64,000 bases of DNA. It comes from CATOSP01 sp965216155. GTDB taxonomy: Bacteria > Chloroflexota > Dehalococcoidia > Lucifugimonadales > UBA3495. Positions within the stretch are counted from its first letter, which is position 1. Each line of letters starts with the position of its first letter. The notes under the pieces are model-generated. The model saw only the letters and a list, made by a program, of their open reading frames with translations. It had not been told where the DNA came from and did not search any database. Positions 17,209 through 25,358 of the stretch are shown here, piece after piece. The stretch is taken from the NCBI GenBank assembly GCA_965216155.1, contig CBDCFD010000007.1:1-64000 (forward strand), in the 5' to 3' direction. The position numbers were made by a program, and so were the translations under genes.

Positions 17209-18264
17209 ATGGCCGACGCTACGGTCTTTACCCCCACTCTGCCTGCGGCGCTGCGGGCGCTTAGAGCCGTCATGCGCTGGCGGCGCCCAGTGTTTATCAT
17301 TCCGGTGATTATCCTGACATCGGTTGTGGTCGCCGGAATCACCGCCGACTGGATAGCCCCGCACCATCCGGAGACCGGGAACCCGAATCATCGTCTCCAG
17401 CCCGGGTTTTGGGCGTACAAGGAAGTCCCCCCAGTAATAGTCACCAAGGAGGTGGTGGCAGTAATCAGTCCCGGCGATATCAGCTTACAGAAGAAGCAAA
17501 TTACGGAGTACAACGCCAGGCAGGTGGACCCCGACGCGGTCATAGGTGACCAGATCGATGTGGTGGTCAGAGAAGGTATCGACACAATGTACCTTCTTGG
17601 CACCGACCATCTGGGCCGGGACATACTGACGCGCATCATCTATGGCGCCCGCGTATCCCTGATAATGGCGGGGCTCACCCTGCTGGTGGGCGGCACCATG
17701 GGTGCCGTGCTAGGGTTGACCGCCGGATTTTACGGGAAGTGGGTCGATGAAGCGGTGATGCGGATGGTAGATATCATCCTCGCCTTGCCTCTCATCTTGA
17801 TTGCCCTGGTCCTGGTCGTGGCTCTGGGTCCGTCTTTCCAACTCATAATCGTGATCATGGCGATAGCAATATGGCCGCTCTTCACTCGGGTGACCCGAGG
17901 GGAGGTGTTACGAGTCAGGGGAGCGGACTATGTCGCCCTGGCTCGCGTCGCAGGCGCCGGCACATTGCGGATAATGTTCGTCCACATTCTGCCGGGGATC
18001 GCCAATAGCGTTATCGTAGTAGCAACTTTACTGGTGGGTGTCGTGATCCTGCTGGAGGCTGCCTTGAGCTTCCTCGGCGCTGGTGTGCCTCCCCCCACTC
18101 CCGCTTGGGGTTCCATGCTCGCAGAGGGCAGGGATAGAATCGCGATTGCATGGTGGATCTCATCGCTCCCCGGTCTGGCGATTTTCCTCACCGTGCTGTC
18201 CCTGAACCTGTTCGGAGACTGGCTGAGGGACGCACTGGACCCCCGGCTGCGCCAGTTGGAGTAG
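17209..18264 (+). CDS. ABC transporter permease (DppC type)
   Basis: A 351-aa permease starting at ATG 17209, 18 bp after the broken DppB gene, with AGGAG upstream. TM1 (VFIIPVIILTSVVVAGI) is followed by an extracytoplasmic insert of about 90 residues (to HLGRDILTRIIYGARVSL). Five further membrane segments follow, and the EAA loop RGADYVALARVAGAGTLRIMFVHILP. It is intact, but its partner permease and binding protein are disrupted, and no ATPase genes follow. The transporter is probably non-functional in this genome. Confidence 0.92.
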   Translation: MADATVFTPTLPAALRALRAVMRWRRPVFIIPVIILTSVVVAGITADWIAPHHPETGNPNHRLQPGFWAYKEVPPVIVTKEVVAVISPGDISLQKKQITEYNARQVDPDAVIGDQIDVVVREGIDTMYLLGTDHLGRDILTRIIYGARVSLIMAGLTLLVGGTMGAVLGLTAGFYGKWVDEAVMRMVDIILALPLILIALVLVVALGPSFQLIIVIMAIAIWPLFTRVTRGEVLRVRGADYVALARVAGAGTLRIMFVHILPGIANSVIVVATLLVGVVILLEAALSFLGAGVPPPTPAWGSMLAEGRDRIAIAWWISSLPGLAIFLTVLSLNLFGDWLRDALDPRLRQLE

Positions 18265-18299
18265 CCGGTCGATTTCAGGTACAGTCGCTCAATAGTTAA

Positions 18300-18331
18300 G
18301 AACGCCGGGCAGGAAACTAAGCCCGGCGTTC
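18300..18331 (+). terminator. Hairpin terminator after the permease gene
   Basis: GAACGCCGGGC (18300-18310) pairs with GCCCGGCGTTC (18321-18331) around AGGAAACTAA. It is an 11-bp GC-rich stem with a short, poor T tract. Its place, 36 bp after the last gene of the transporter unit, supports a terminator. Confidence 0.65.
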
Positions 18332-18425
18332 TGGTGTCTGGCTGACAACGTCTTGTTGACCTGTCCTGACACTGGTTGTACGCTCAGAATGTCTTTATTC
18401 CAAATATTTTCGTCCAGGAGGAGCC

Positions 18426-18847
18426 ATGTCACTCAACACTTATCTGACCTTTGAAAGCAACTGCCGGGAAGTTTTCGAATTCTACCGGTCGGTCTTTGGC
18501 GGGGAGTTTGCCATGATAACGACCTTCGGCGAAGGCCCCCCTGACATGGGATCCCCGAGGGGGAGATGGACCGCATAATGCACGTTTCGTTACCCATCGG
18601 GTCCAGCGTGCTCATGGGTAGTGATAGCAGCTCCGCCTTTGGGCCTCCTCCGGTGGCTGGCAGCAACTTCTACATCTCCTTTTCCGCCGAGACCCGGGAT
18701 GAGGCCGACGACAGGTTCGCCAAGCTGTCCGAGGGCGGCGAAGTGGAGATGGAAATGCAGGACATGTTCTGGGGCGCCTACTTTGGCTCGGTCAAGGACA
18801 AATTTGGGATCAAGTGGCAAGTCAGCCACGGGGACGGCGAGGGTTAA
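18426..18847 (+). pseudogene. VOC/PhnB-like glyoxalase-fold protein, frameshifted
   Basis: The first frame reads MSLNTYLTFESNCREVFEFYRSVFGGEFAMITTFGEGPPDMG, the usual start of PhnB-like VOC proteins. One base appears to be missing near 18548. The correct continuation, IPEGEMDRIMHVSLPIGSSVLMGSD ... FWGAYFGSVKDKFGIKWQVS, runs in another frame to 18847. The total would be about 140 aa, normal for the family. Start ATG 18426 has AGGAGGAG upstream. Function of PhnB-like proteins is unclear. Confidence 0.85.
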
Positions 18848-18897
18848 AGGGTAACTCGGGCCTTTTGCCCGAATGGAGGACTGGCCCTAATCTGTAT

Positions 18898-19254
18898 TCA
18901 CGGCTCACGACCAGAACTTTCATTAAGCAATCTCTGGATTTCGTAGCGTAGAATAGGCAGTCTGGTTTGCACCACGCCCCAAACCAACTAGTCGTCTACA
19001 TCCGCATAACCATGAATCAGAATATTGCGAAAGGCTATAATTCGATCGTGTTCCGTAATACGATTAGCCGATCGGGCATCGGTCCTAGCCAACCTTCCCA
19101 CCGCTTCACCGATGATCTCGAACTCGCGTTCCACGGCAGCGCGTAGCATTGCATCGTTAGCATAGTCCGAGAATTGCTGACCACTGGTGAATTCCGCCAG
19201 CAGCGACGATGCACGCTCGATGTCGTGCAGGTGCTTCCGGGATTCAGGCCGCAT
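18898..19254 (-). pseudogene. hepT: HepT-like HEPN RNase toxin with in-frame amber codon
   Basis: The HEPN (DUF86) protein begins MRPESRKHLHDIERASSLL and contains the RNase motif region FRNILIHGYADVDD (R-x4-H-x-Y: RNILIHGY). TAG at 18988-18990 stops it there, but the frame continues as LVWGVVQTRLPILRYEIQRLLNE to TGA 18898, the normal HepT C-terminus. The amber codon removes the last helix; catalytic residues are kept. It overlaps the MNT partner by 11 bp. Confidence 0.85.
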
Positions 19255-19552
19255 ATATTAGAGCTTTAGTTTCGTCAACTGCCTGGCGAAAAAAAGGGTT
19301 CTTGATAGCGGAATCAACAACTAGGTCCACCCGCATCCGAAACAATCCTTCTAGTTCTTCCAGAAGTCCAAAAAATGCGTCGACGTATGCGCCATCGGAT
19401 ATCGGCTGAAACTCAACCAGAAAGTCCAAGTCACTAATACCGGGCACAAACCCTCCCGTAACGGCAGAGCCGAATAGCTCAAGCCGAAGCACCTGGCGCC
19501 GGCGGCACAGTTCTATCAGGTCATATTTCCGTTGTTGGACAATCGGAATCAA
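19244..19552 (-). CDS. mntA: MntA-like nucleotidyltransferase antitoxin
   Basis: A minimal nucleotidyltransferase of 102 aa. The GSAVTGGFVPGISDLDFLVEF segment carries the G-S and D-x-D catalytic signature. In studied MNT/HEPN systems the antitoxin adds AMP to a tyrosine of the R-x4-H-x-Y motif of HepT and so silences it. Here mntA is intact while hepT carries an amber codon. Confidence 0.9.
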   Translation of the reverse strand: MIPIVQQRKYDLIELCRRRQVLRLELFGSAVTGGFVPGISDLDFLVEFQPISDGAYVDAFFGLLEELEGLFRMRVDLVVDSAIKNPFFRQAVDETKALIYAA

Positions 19553-19563
19553 TAGCTGCTCTC

Positions 19564-19938
19564 CTAACCCGCATCAAAACTGGTCTCGGCGGCCCAGGCT
19601 TGAACTCCTCGCCGGAAGGCCAGCGCCCCCATGGGCATAATCACGGCTTGCAGCGCCTCCAATATCTCCTGGGGGCTCGCCCCTTCCTGCAGCGCCACCC
19701 GAACGTGGGCCTGTATCTGCTCGACGTCGGCCCGCAACGCCGCCTCTACCGCGATCTGCAGAAGCTCTTTCGTCTTCCGGTCCAGTGTGCGCTGGCCGGT
19801 GTATGTGGCCTCGATGAACTCGTTGTATTTCTTGGCCCATTCCAGGTCCGCAGCGGCCATGATCCGGTGCATCTCCAGGGTGTATCCCCGGTCCTGCTGC
19901 GTGCGCTGGAGGAATTCCTGTGCTTCGTCCGTAGACAT
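19564..19938 (-). CDS. Carboxymuconolactone decarboxylase-like protein lacking CxxC
   Basis: A 124-aa helical protein of the AhpD/CMD family (KYNEFIEATYTGQRTLDRKTKELLQIAVEAAL ... AHVRVALQEGASPQEILEALQAVIMPMGALAF). Where AhpD-type members have the redox C-x2-C-x3-H, this one has ADVEQIQAH, so only the His is kept and disulfide chemistry is excluded. It lies just downstream of the SIS-domain gene in the same direction (27-bp gap). Confidence 0.82.
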   Translation of the reverse strand: MSTDEAQEFLQRTQQDRGYTLEMHRIMAAADLEWAKKYNEFIEATYTGQRTLDRKTKELLQIAVEAALRADVEQIQAHVRVALQEGASPQEILEALQAVIMPMGALAFRRGVQAWAAETSFDAG

Positions 19939-19965
19939 CGTGCATACTCCTGGAGTCTCATAAGG

Positions 19966-21072
19966 CTATAAATCGTAATGCTTCCGGGCCGCGGCCTGCG
20001 CCGGGATATCCTGTTGGAATAGGTCCGGATGCCTTCCCCGCGCCAGCGCCAGGTAGTACGTGAAGAGCTGTAATGGCGCCACGTAGACCAACGGGCTCCA
20101 GAACTCGTCCACCGCGGGCATCTCGAACGCCTCGGTGGCCAGCGCAGAAAGCTCAGAGTCTCCCTCCTGGACCAGCGCCCAGACCGGCGCGCCCACTTCA
20201 CCCGAGGCCCGCGCGATATTCATTCCCCGCTCGTAACCCGCCCCCGGCGGAGCAATTAGCGTCACCAGACACTCGGAGTTGACGGAACAGAACGGTCCAT
20301 GGAGGATTTGCTCGATGTGCAGCCCCTCACTGTCGCAGCCGCTCGTTTCCTTGATCTTCAACGCCACCTCGTAGGCATTGGCCGTGTTGCCGCCCCAGCC
20401 TGCGCAGATGAAGCGGCGCTGGCCCTGAAAGCGCACCGCGGCCCGGTCTATCTGACGCGCTGCGGCCAATACCTCGGCGGTCTTCCCTGGGACTTCGTTC
20501 AGCGCCGTCCTGAGCGCCGGTAGCTCTTCCTCATCGCCTGCGCGTTCACCTATGGCCAGCGCCAGCATGGCCAGCACTGAAAGGGCGGTGGTGTAGCTGA
20601 TAGTAAACGCGGACGAACGCTCCGGTCCCACGGTCTGGAGCATCACGTCGGCAACCTGTACCCTTGGCCCAGGGCCGGTGGACGTAACGCATACGACGAA
20701 CGCACCGGCGGCCTTCGCCATCTCCAACGCCAGGAATGAATAGGTCTTGGTCCCGCGGTGGCTTATGATTATCACCACATCGTCCCCGGTCAGCCTGGGA
20801 GGAGACGAGTAGAATTCGAAGGAATGCCAGGCCTGCACCTGCATCGATTCCCCGGCCAGACGCCGGAACCAGGTCTCCGCCACCAGCGCGGCATGCCACG
20901 AGGTGCCAATGCCTACCAAATGCAACTTCCGCTTGTTGGCGGTAATCGACGCGATTTCTTCCGTCTGGTCGGCGTGCTTGCCCAGCATGTCCCCGATGGC
21001 CTGTGGCTGGGCAACGATGGCATCGTGCATAAAATAGGGGTGGCCTTGCCGAGTCTCTGGTTGCTGTGTCAT
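19966..21072 (-). CDS. SIS-domain sugar isomerase-like protein (GlmS/FrlB type)
   Basis: A 368-aa protein with two SIS domains: HLVGIGTSWHAALVAETWF ... DVVIIISHRGTKTYSFLALEMAKAAGAFVVCVTS, and RFICAGWGGNTANAYEVALKIKETSGCDSEGLHIEQILHGPF, which mirrors the GlmS isomerase segment with its catalytic Glu/His region. There is no glutaminase domain, so it is a deglycase or isomerase acting on a phosphosugar amine. Start ATG 21072. It is probably cotranscribed with the CMD-like gene. Confidence 0.88.
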   Translation of the reverse strand: MTQQPETRQGHPYFMHDAIVAQPQAIGDMLGKHADQTEEIASITANKRKLHLVGIGTSWHAALVAETWFRRLAGESMQVQAWHSFEFYSSPPRLTGDDVVIIISHRGTKTYSFLALEMAKAAGAFVVCVTSTGPGPRVQVADVMLQTVGPERSSAFTISYTTALSVLAMLALAIGERAGDEEELPALRTALNEVPGKTAEVLAAARQIDRAAVRFQGQRRFICAGWGGNTANAYEVALKIKETSGCDSEGLHIEQILHGPFCSVNSECLVTLIAPPGAGYERGMNIARASGEVGAPVWALVQEGDSELSALATEAFEMPAVDEFWSPLVYVAPLQLFTYYLALARGRHPDLFQQDIPAQAAARKHYDL

Positions 21073-21196
21073 TGCGCCTGCCTTCGTGAGATTTTAAGAA
21101 TCCGTGGGGATGGTACATTCACAATTGTATCCCCACCTTCCGGCAACCCGCCAGCATGGTACAATTTAGCCCACCAGGAGACACTGGGTCCGCGAG

Positions 21197-21880
21197 TTGG
21201 CCCGGTATCTCCCTAGTCACCTCCCCAGGAGGCCCGCCACGACAAACCCTTATCCTCCCGACGCTTTCCAACGAGAAGACGAGGGCAACGACGCGGTCTT
21301 TTACGCCCAACCCCGGCTGGTGGTGCATATAGACGATGTCGCTATCGCCGCGGTGAGCCGGATTTTCCGCGACTACATACCCGTGAACTCCGTGGTGCTC
21401 GACCTGATGAGTAGCTGGCGCTCCCACTGGCCCGCAGGTCATCGCAAAAGGCGGCTGGTCGGCCTGGGTCTTAACGTGGCGGAGATGAAGGATAACCCTG
21501 ATCTGAACGAATCCGTGGTCCATGACGTCAACCGCAATCCGGCCCTCCCGTTCGACGATGACACATTCGACGCGGTTGTGATTACGGTTTCGGCCCAGTA
21601 CCTCACCCAGCCCGTGGATACCTTCGCCCACGTCAACCGGATACTGAAGCCGGGCGGGATATTCATCGTCACCTTCTCCAACCGGATGTTCCCAACCAAG
21701 GCGGTGCGTATCTGGAGGGCATCCAGCGACCGGGGCCGCATGGAGGTGGTCGCCTCCTACATGCACCAGGCAGGGAACTTCGAAGGTATAAGAGGCGGCT
21801 TTGCCAACCCGGAAGAGAGCCCGCCAGGGGACCCGATTTTCATGGTAATCGCCACGAAAGCGTCCGAAAGCGCGGTCTGA
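21197..21880 (+). CDS. SAM-dependent methyltransferase (type 11)
   Basis: A 227-aa protein. Class I methyltransferase landmarks: VVLDLMSSWRSHWP (motif I region, atypical without GxGxG), LPFDDDTFDAVVITVSAQYLTQPVDTF, and RILKPGGIFIVTFSN. The start is uncertain: TTG 21197 is the only usual start codon in the open frame, with AGGAG 17 bases upstream. The substrate is unknown. Its TGA is two bases before the NAD synthetase ATG, so the two are probably cotranscribed. Confidence 0.8.
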   Translation: MARYLPSHLPRRPATTNPYPPDAFQREDEGNDAVFYAQPRLVVHIDDVAIAAVSRIFRDYIPVNSVVLDLMSSWRSHWPAGHRKRRLVGLGLNVAEMKDNPDLNESVVHDVNRNPALPFDDDTFDAVVITVSAQYLTQPVDTFAHVNRILKPGGIFIVTFSNRMFPTKAVRIWRASSDRGRMEVVASYMHQAGNFEGIRGGFANPEESPPGDPIFMVIATKASESAV

Positions 21881-21882
21881 CG

Positions 21883-23625
21883 ATGCCGCGCACCTTTCGT
21901 CTGGCCTTGGCCCAGACCAACGCTACCGTAGGCGACATTCCGGGTAATACGGCGAAGATTCTACAATACCTGGAAATGGCCCGGCAGTCTCAGGCCGACC
22001 TCGTAGCCTTCCCCGAGCTTGCCATCACCGGGTACCCTCCGGAGGACCTGCTGTTCAAGACCTCCTTCCTTCGCGACAACGCCGCAGCCATGGAAAAGGT
22101 CATCGCCGCAGCCAAAGACCTTGCCGTGGTAGTCGGTTACGTACAGCTCAGTTCGGACATCTACAACGCCGCCGCCGTGGGATACGACGGCCGGTTGATC
22201 GACACCTACCGGAAGATGTACCTGCCCAACTACGGCGTGTTCGACGAAGACCGGTACTTCCGGCGCGGGGAATCGTGCCCGGTCTACGTGATAAACGGCG
22301 TGTCCGTGGGGATCGGGATCTGCGAAGACATCTGGTACCCCGTGGGGCCCATTGCCGTGCAGAGGCAGGCGGGGGCCGAGTTGGTCGTAAACATCAACGC
22401 CTCTCCTTTCCACGCCGGGAAAGCCGGACAGCGGGAGCAGATGATAGCCACCCGCGCCACCGACAACGAGCTATTCGTCGCGTACTTGAACACCGTCGGA
22501 GGGCAGGACGAACTGGTCTTCGATGGGTCCAGCGTAGTGTACGACATGAGCGGCAACGTGGTGGCGAGGGGCCCCGGTTTCGAAGAGTCGCTGGTGGTCG
22601 CGGACCTGGACATCGACTCGGTGTTTCGCACCCGTTTGCGAGACCCCCGGCCCCGCAAAGAGAACCCGGCTATATTGCAAGAGATAGGGGATTCCCAGGT
22701 AATAGAAGTCTCGGGGCCAGGTTCTGCGGCCCATGCCCCCCTCCACGTCGCACCTCCCGCTACGCCTCTAACCGAGGTGGAAGAGGTATACCATGCACTG
22801 GTGCTGGGGACCCGCGACTACCTGGGGAAGTCCGGTTTTTCCAAGGTGTTAATTGGCCTGTCGGGAGGCATCGACTCCGCCCTTACCGCTACCATCGCAG
22901 TTGACGCCCTGGGGAAGCAGAACGTCGTAGGAATCTCCATGCCTTCCCGATACTCCTCCGAGGGCAGCATAAGCGACGCTAAGGAACTGGCGGACAACCT
23001 GGGCATGGAGCTGTGGGTTGTTCCCATCGAGCCCGCGCACATGGCATTTAGCGGCATGCTCGAACCCCATTTCCGGGGAACGGACCCCAACGTGGCGGAA
23101 GAGAACGTGCAGGCCCGGATTCGCGGAAACGTCCTGATGACCATATCCAACAAATTCGGGTGGATCGTCCTTACGACCGGAAACAAGAGCGAGATGGCCA
23201 TGGGCTATGCCACCCTCTACGGAGACATGGCGGGCGGGTTCGCGGTAATCAAGGACGTTCCCAAGACCCTGGTCTACGAGCTATGCCGCTGGCGCAACCT
23301 CCATGGGAATCCGCGCCCCGCGATTCCAGAGGCCATAATCGACAAACCACCCAGCGCCGAATTGAAGGAAGACCAACTGGACCAGGACACGTTGCCTCCC
23401 TACGAGGTGTTGGACCCGGTGATCACCGCTTACGTGGAGGAAGACCGGAGCTACCAGGACATGGTAGCTGCGGGGTTCGACCCATTGGTTGTAAGGCAGG
23501 TCATATCGTTCGTCGACCGCAACGAATACAAGCGCAGGCAGGCTCCCCCCGGAATCAAGATCACTCCCCGAGCCTTCGGAAAGGACCGCCGCCTCCCCAT
23601 CGTAAACCGCTACCGCCAAGCTTAG
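21883..23625 (+). CDS. nadE: Glutamine-dependent NAD+ synthetase
   Basis: A 580-aa two-domain enzyme making NAD+ from nicotinate adenine dinucleotide. The N-terminal nitrilase-type glutaminase has the Glu (FPELAITGYPPEDLLF), Lys (RKMYLPNYGVFDE) and Cys (GIGICEDIWYP) triad. The C-terminal synthetase has the PP-loop GLSGGIDSALT (near residue 328) and the TTGNKSEMAMGYATLYGDMAGG segment. Length and domain order are normal. It is an essential step of cofactor synthesis and a useful marker for phylogeny. Confidence 0.96.
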   Translation: MPRTFRLALAQTNATVGDIPGNTAKILQYLEMARQSQADLVAFPELAITGYPPEDLLFKTSFLRDNAAAMEKVIAAAKDLAVVVGYVQLSSDIYNAAAVGYDGRLIDTYRKMYLPNYGVFDEDRYFRRGESCPVYVINGVSVGIGICEDIWYPVGPIAVQRQAGAELVVNINASPFHAGKAGQREQMIATRATDNELFVAYLNTVGGQDELVFDGSSVVYDMSGNVVARGPGFEESLVVADLDIDSVFRTRLRDPRPRKENPAILQEIGDSQVIEVSGPGSAAHAPLHVAPPATPLTEVEEVYHALVLGTRDYLGKSGFSKVLIGLSGGIDSALTATIAVDALGKQNVVGISMPSRYSSEGSISDAKELADNLGMELWVVPIEPAHMAFSGMLEPHFRGTDPNVAEENVQARIRGNVLMTISNKFGWIVLTTGNKSEMAMGYATLYGDMAGGFAVIKDVPKTLVYELCRWRNLHGNPRPAIPEAIIDKPPSAELKEDQLDQDTLPPYEVLDPVITAYVEEDRSYQDMVAAGFDPLVVRQVISFVDRNEYKRRQAPPGIKITPRAFGKDRRLPIVNRYRQA

Positions 23626-23629
23626 GGGA

Positions 23630-23944
23630 ATGACTGGAACGTCCGTCTCCGATGACCGTCCCCAGTCCCCTCCGTTCCCCGGCGTGTCCTGGCGCAACGC
23701 CATTCACGGAGCCCTGGAAGTCCCCGCCGTCGTCAAACTACTCGCCATCCCTCATCCGGATTCCGCCTTGCGAGAGATTGCGAGGGTTCTGGACCGTGGA
23801 GGGATATTCGTTTACGAGACGAGGCTGGGCCAGCTACTTTCCCATCCGTTAAGGTCCTTCGGCAGGGGACTATGTTGGAGTGCAGAACCGTCCCTCGTTC
23901 CAGTCCGCGCGGCGGCCCTGTGGGCCACGCGGGTCAAGCGGTAA
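23630..23944 (+). pseudogene. Possible remnant of a methyltransferase gene
   Basis: A 104-aa frame with one recognisable stretch, SALREIARVLDRGGIFVYET, which resembles the post-motif III region of class I methyltransferases. There is no motif I, and the rest has no family resemblance. It overlaps the 3' extension of the RidA gene on the other strand by about 130 bp, so at least one of the two ends is not real coding sequence. It is either a decayed gene or chance. Confidence 0.3.
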
Positions 23945-24438
23945 GCTGGAGGCCGACGCATCACGCCGGCCCACTGATGCCTAAAAGCGTAAATCCGGTT
24001 GCTAATCCGCACCTGGACGATCATCTCGATTTCCACGCAGCAATTCAGGGGCAAGCTCCCCATACCCACGGCTGAACGGGCATGACGGCCCTGCTCGCCG
24101 TATAGCTCCACCAGCAGGTCGGATGCGCCGTTGCCGACCAGGAACTGCCGGTCGAAGTCCTCGGTGGCATTGACCATCACCAGCAGCTTGACCACCCGTT
24201 CAACCTTGTCCAGATCGCCAACCGCCTCTTTGACGCTGGTGAGGCAATTTATCATCGCCAATCGTGCCGCCTCGTAACCCTGTTCGATGGTTACGTCGCG
24301 GCCCACCTTGCCTGAGTTCAGCAAAGTGCCATCGGGTTGGCGGGGAAGGTGTCCCGCCACGAAGACAAGGTCTCCAACCCGGACTGACGGAACAAAGTTG
24401 TCGATGGTAGGGCTTTGAGGGACCAACTCCAGGCCCAT
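23812..24438 (-). CDS. RidA-family protein, 5' end broken at an A7 run and 3' end abnormally extended
   Basis: The core (MGLELVPQSPTIDNFVPSVRVGDLVFVAGHLP ... GKVGRDVTIEQGYEAARLAMINCL ... EIEMIVQVR) is a RidA/YjgF-family protein. Relatives begin RIEARLAELG; here GTG CGT ATT GAA at 24464 would give that start but lies one base out of frame, because the run of A at 24448-24454 has seven bases instead of eight. At the other end relatives stop soon after EIEMIVEV, while this frame continues about 60 residues without homology. The real gene probably spans about 23980-24464. Either an indel at the homopolymer or transcriptional slippage would be needed to express it from the GTG. Confidence 0.7.
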   Translation of the reverse strand: MGLELVPQSPTIDNFVPSVRVGDLVFVAGHLPRQPDGTLLNSGKVGRDVTIEQGYEAARLAMINCLTSVKEAVGDLDKVERVVKLLVMVNATEDFDRQFLVGNGASDLLVELYGEQGRHARSAVGMGSLPLNCCVEIEMIVQVRISNRIYAFRHQWAGVMRRPPAYRLTRVAHRAAARTGTRDGSALQHSPLPKDLNGWESSWPSLVS

Positions 24439-24464
24439 TTCAGCCAGTTTTTTTCAATACGCAC

Positions 24465-25358
24465 CGTGTCCAGTGACCTCCAAGCAAATTGGGATACATC
24501 AGAACCTGAACAATACACTGAGTGGAGCTATCGTGTGCCAGAGACCCTGACGGAGTACGGAGTCTTTACATTCCCATCCTGGCCGCACCCCGTCGTTTCG
24601 GCTTAAGCCGGAATGACGGTTGAGTCTACAGGGTGCTCTCGACAGAACAACGAAAAGACCCTGCCGGATTTGGATCTCCGTGCAAAATCAGATGGGCGTG
24701 GCGAGCAGATACGGAATCCGTAATCTGTGAATTGAGGCAGGTATCACTAAATTCGTAGAGGACTGTATGGTTTGAGAGGACGTACATCTCTGTGGAGATG
24801 CCGGTCAACTCGAATTATGCAGCACGGAACAAGCTACTCTGGAAGCCTCGATGCCTTGCTCCATCATCCGATCCAGAGCCATAGCTTGGTACATCAGAAT
24901 TGCCTGCGTGATATGTAGTGCTATCCTGTTTAGACCACGACACCGGAGGTCCTCGAACGCCTGATTCGCGCATCCTGGGCCGAGCGCAGCGGAGACCAAG
25001 GACCCATTGCCCGAACACTGCTGACATCTTCCCCTTCCCAACCCCGGTTCCACTACACTATCATGACTATTAGCAAACATCAGCCGCGTCCTCAACGTCC
25101 ATTCCCCAGCGAGAAAAGATGCCCCTAAATGGCACAATATGACCCCAAACTAAAAAAACCAGCCTCTATCGAGGCAAAACCCGCGATGGCGTTTATCCCG
25201 AAGTGTTCCTAATAGTAAATATTCGGGTGTTTCGGTTGACACTAAAGGCCGGCTGTTCCAGAATGGGACACCTTGAAGGGTAGGCGATGATAATGGTGAT
25301 AATATTGATGCCTGTCCCGGTGTGTTGTACAAGGTCTCAGGGGACACGGTTGTAACAA
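24465..25358. other. Gene-poor interval of about 890 bp
   Basis: No frame here is recognisable. The longest, 24805-25137 on the minus strand (110 aa), has a helical C-terminal half but no family I know and several cysteines that look random. No tRNA or other structured RNA was found by eye. It holds one intergenic palindrome (24590-24619) and the upstream region of sat. A TTGACA at 25236-25241 with CAGAAT 17 bp later is a weak sigma-70-like promoter candidate for sat. Confidence 0.5.
24590..24619. repeat. Intergenic palindrome
   Basis: A 30-bp near-perfect palindrome centred on CGGCTTAAGCCG with arms CCGTCGTTT / GAATGACGG. It resembles the short CGTCATTCCGGC-type palindromes often scattered between genes in environmental Chloroflexota and other bacteria. 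A related half-site (TGGATTCCGGCTC) occurs near 43163-43175. Confidence 0.55.

Noticed and set aside
14545..18990. TAG codons in the small membrane gene and HepT as pyrrolysine or amber recoding
   Set aside because: TAG is used as the normal stop in many genes of the window, and no Pyl context is present. Nonsense mutation is simpler.
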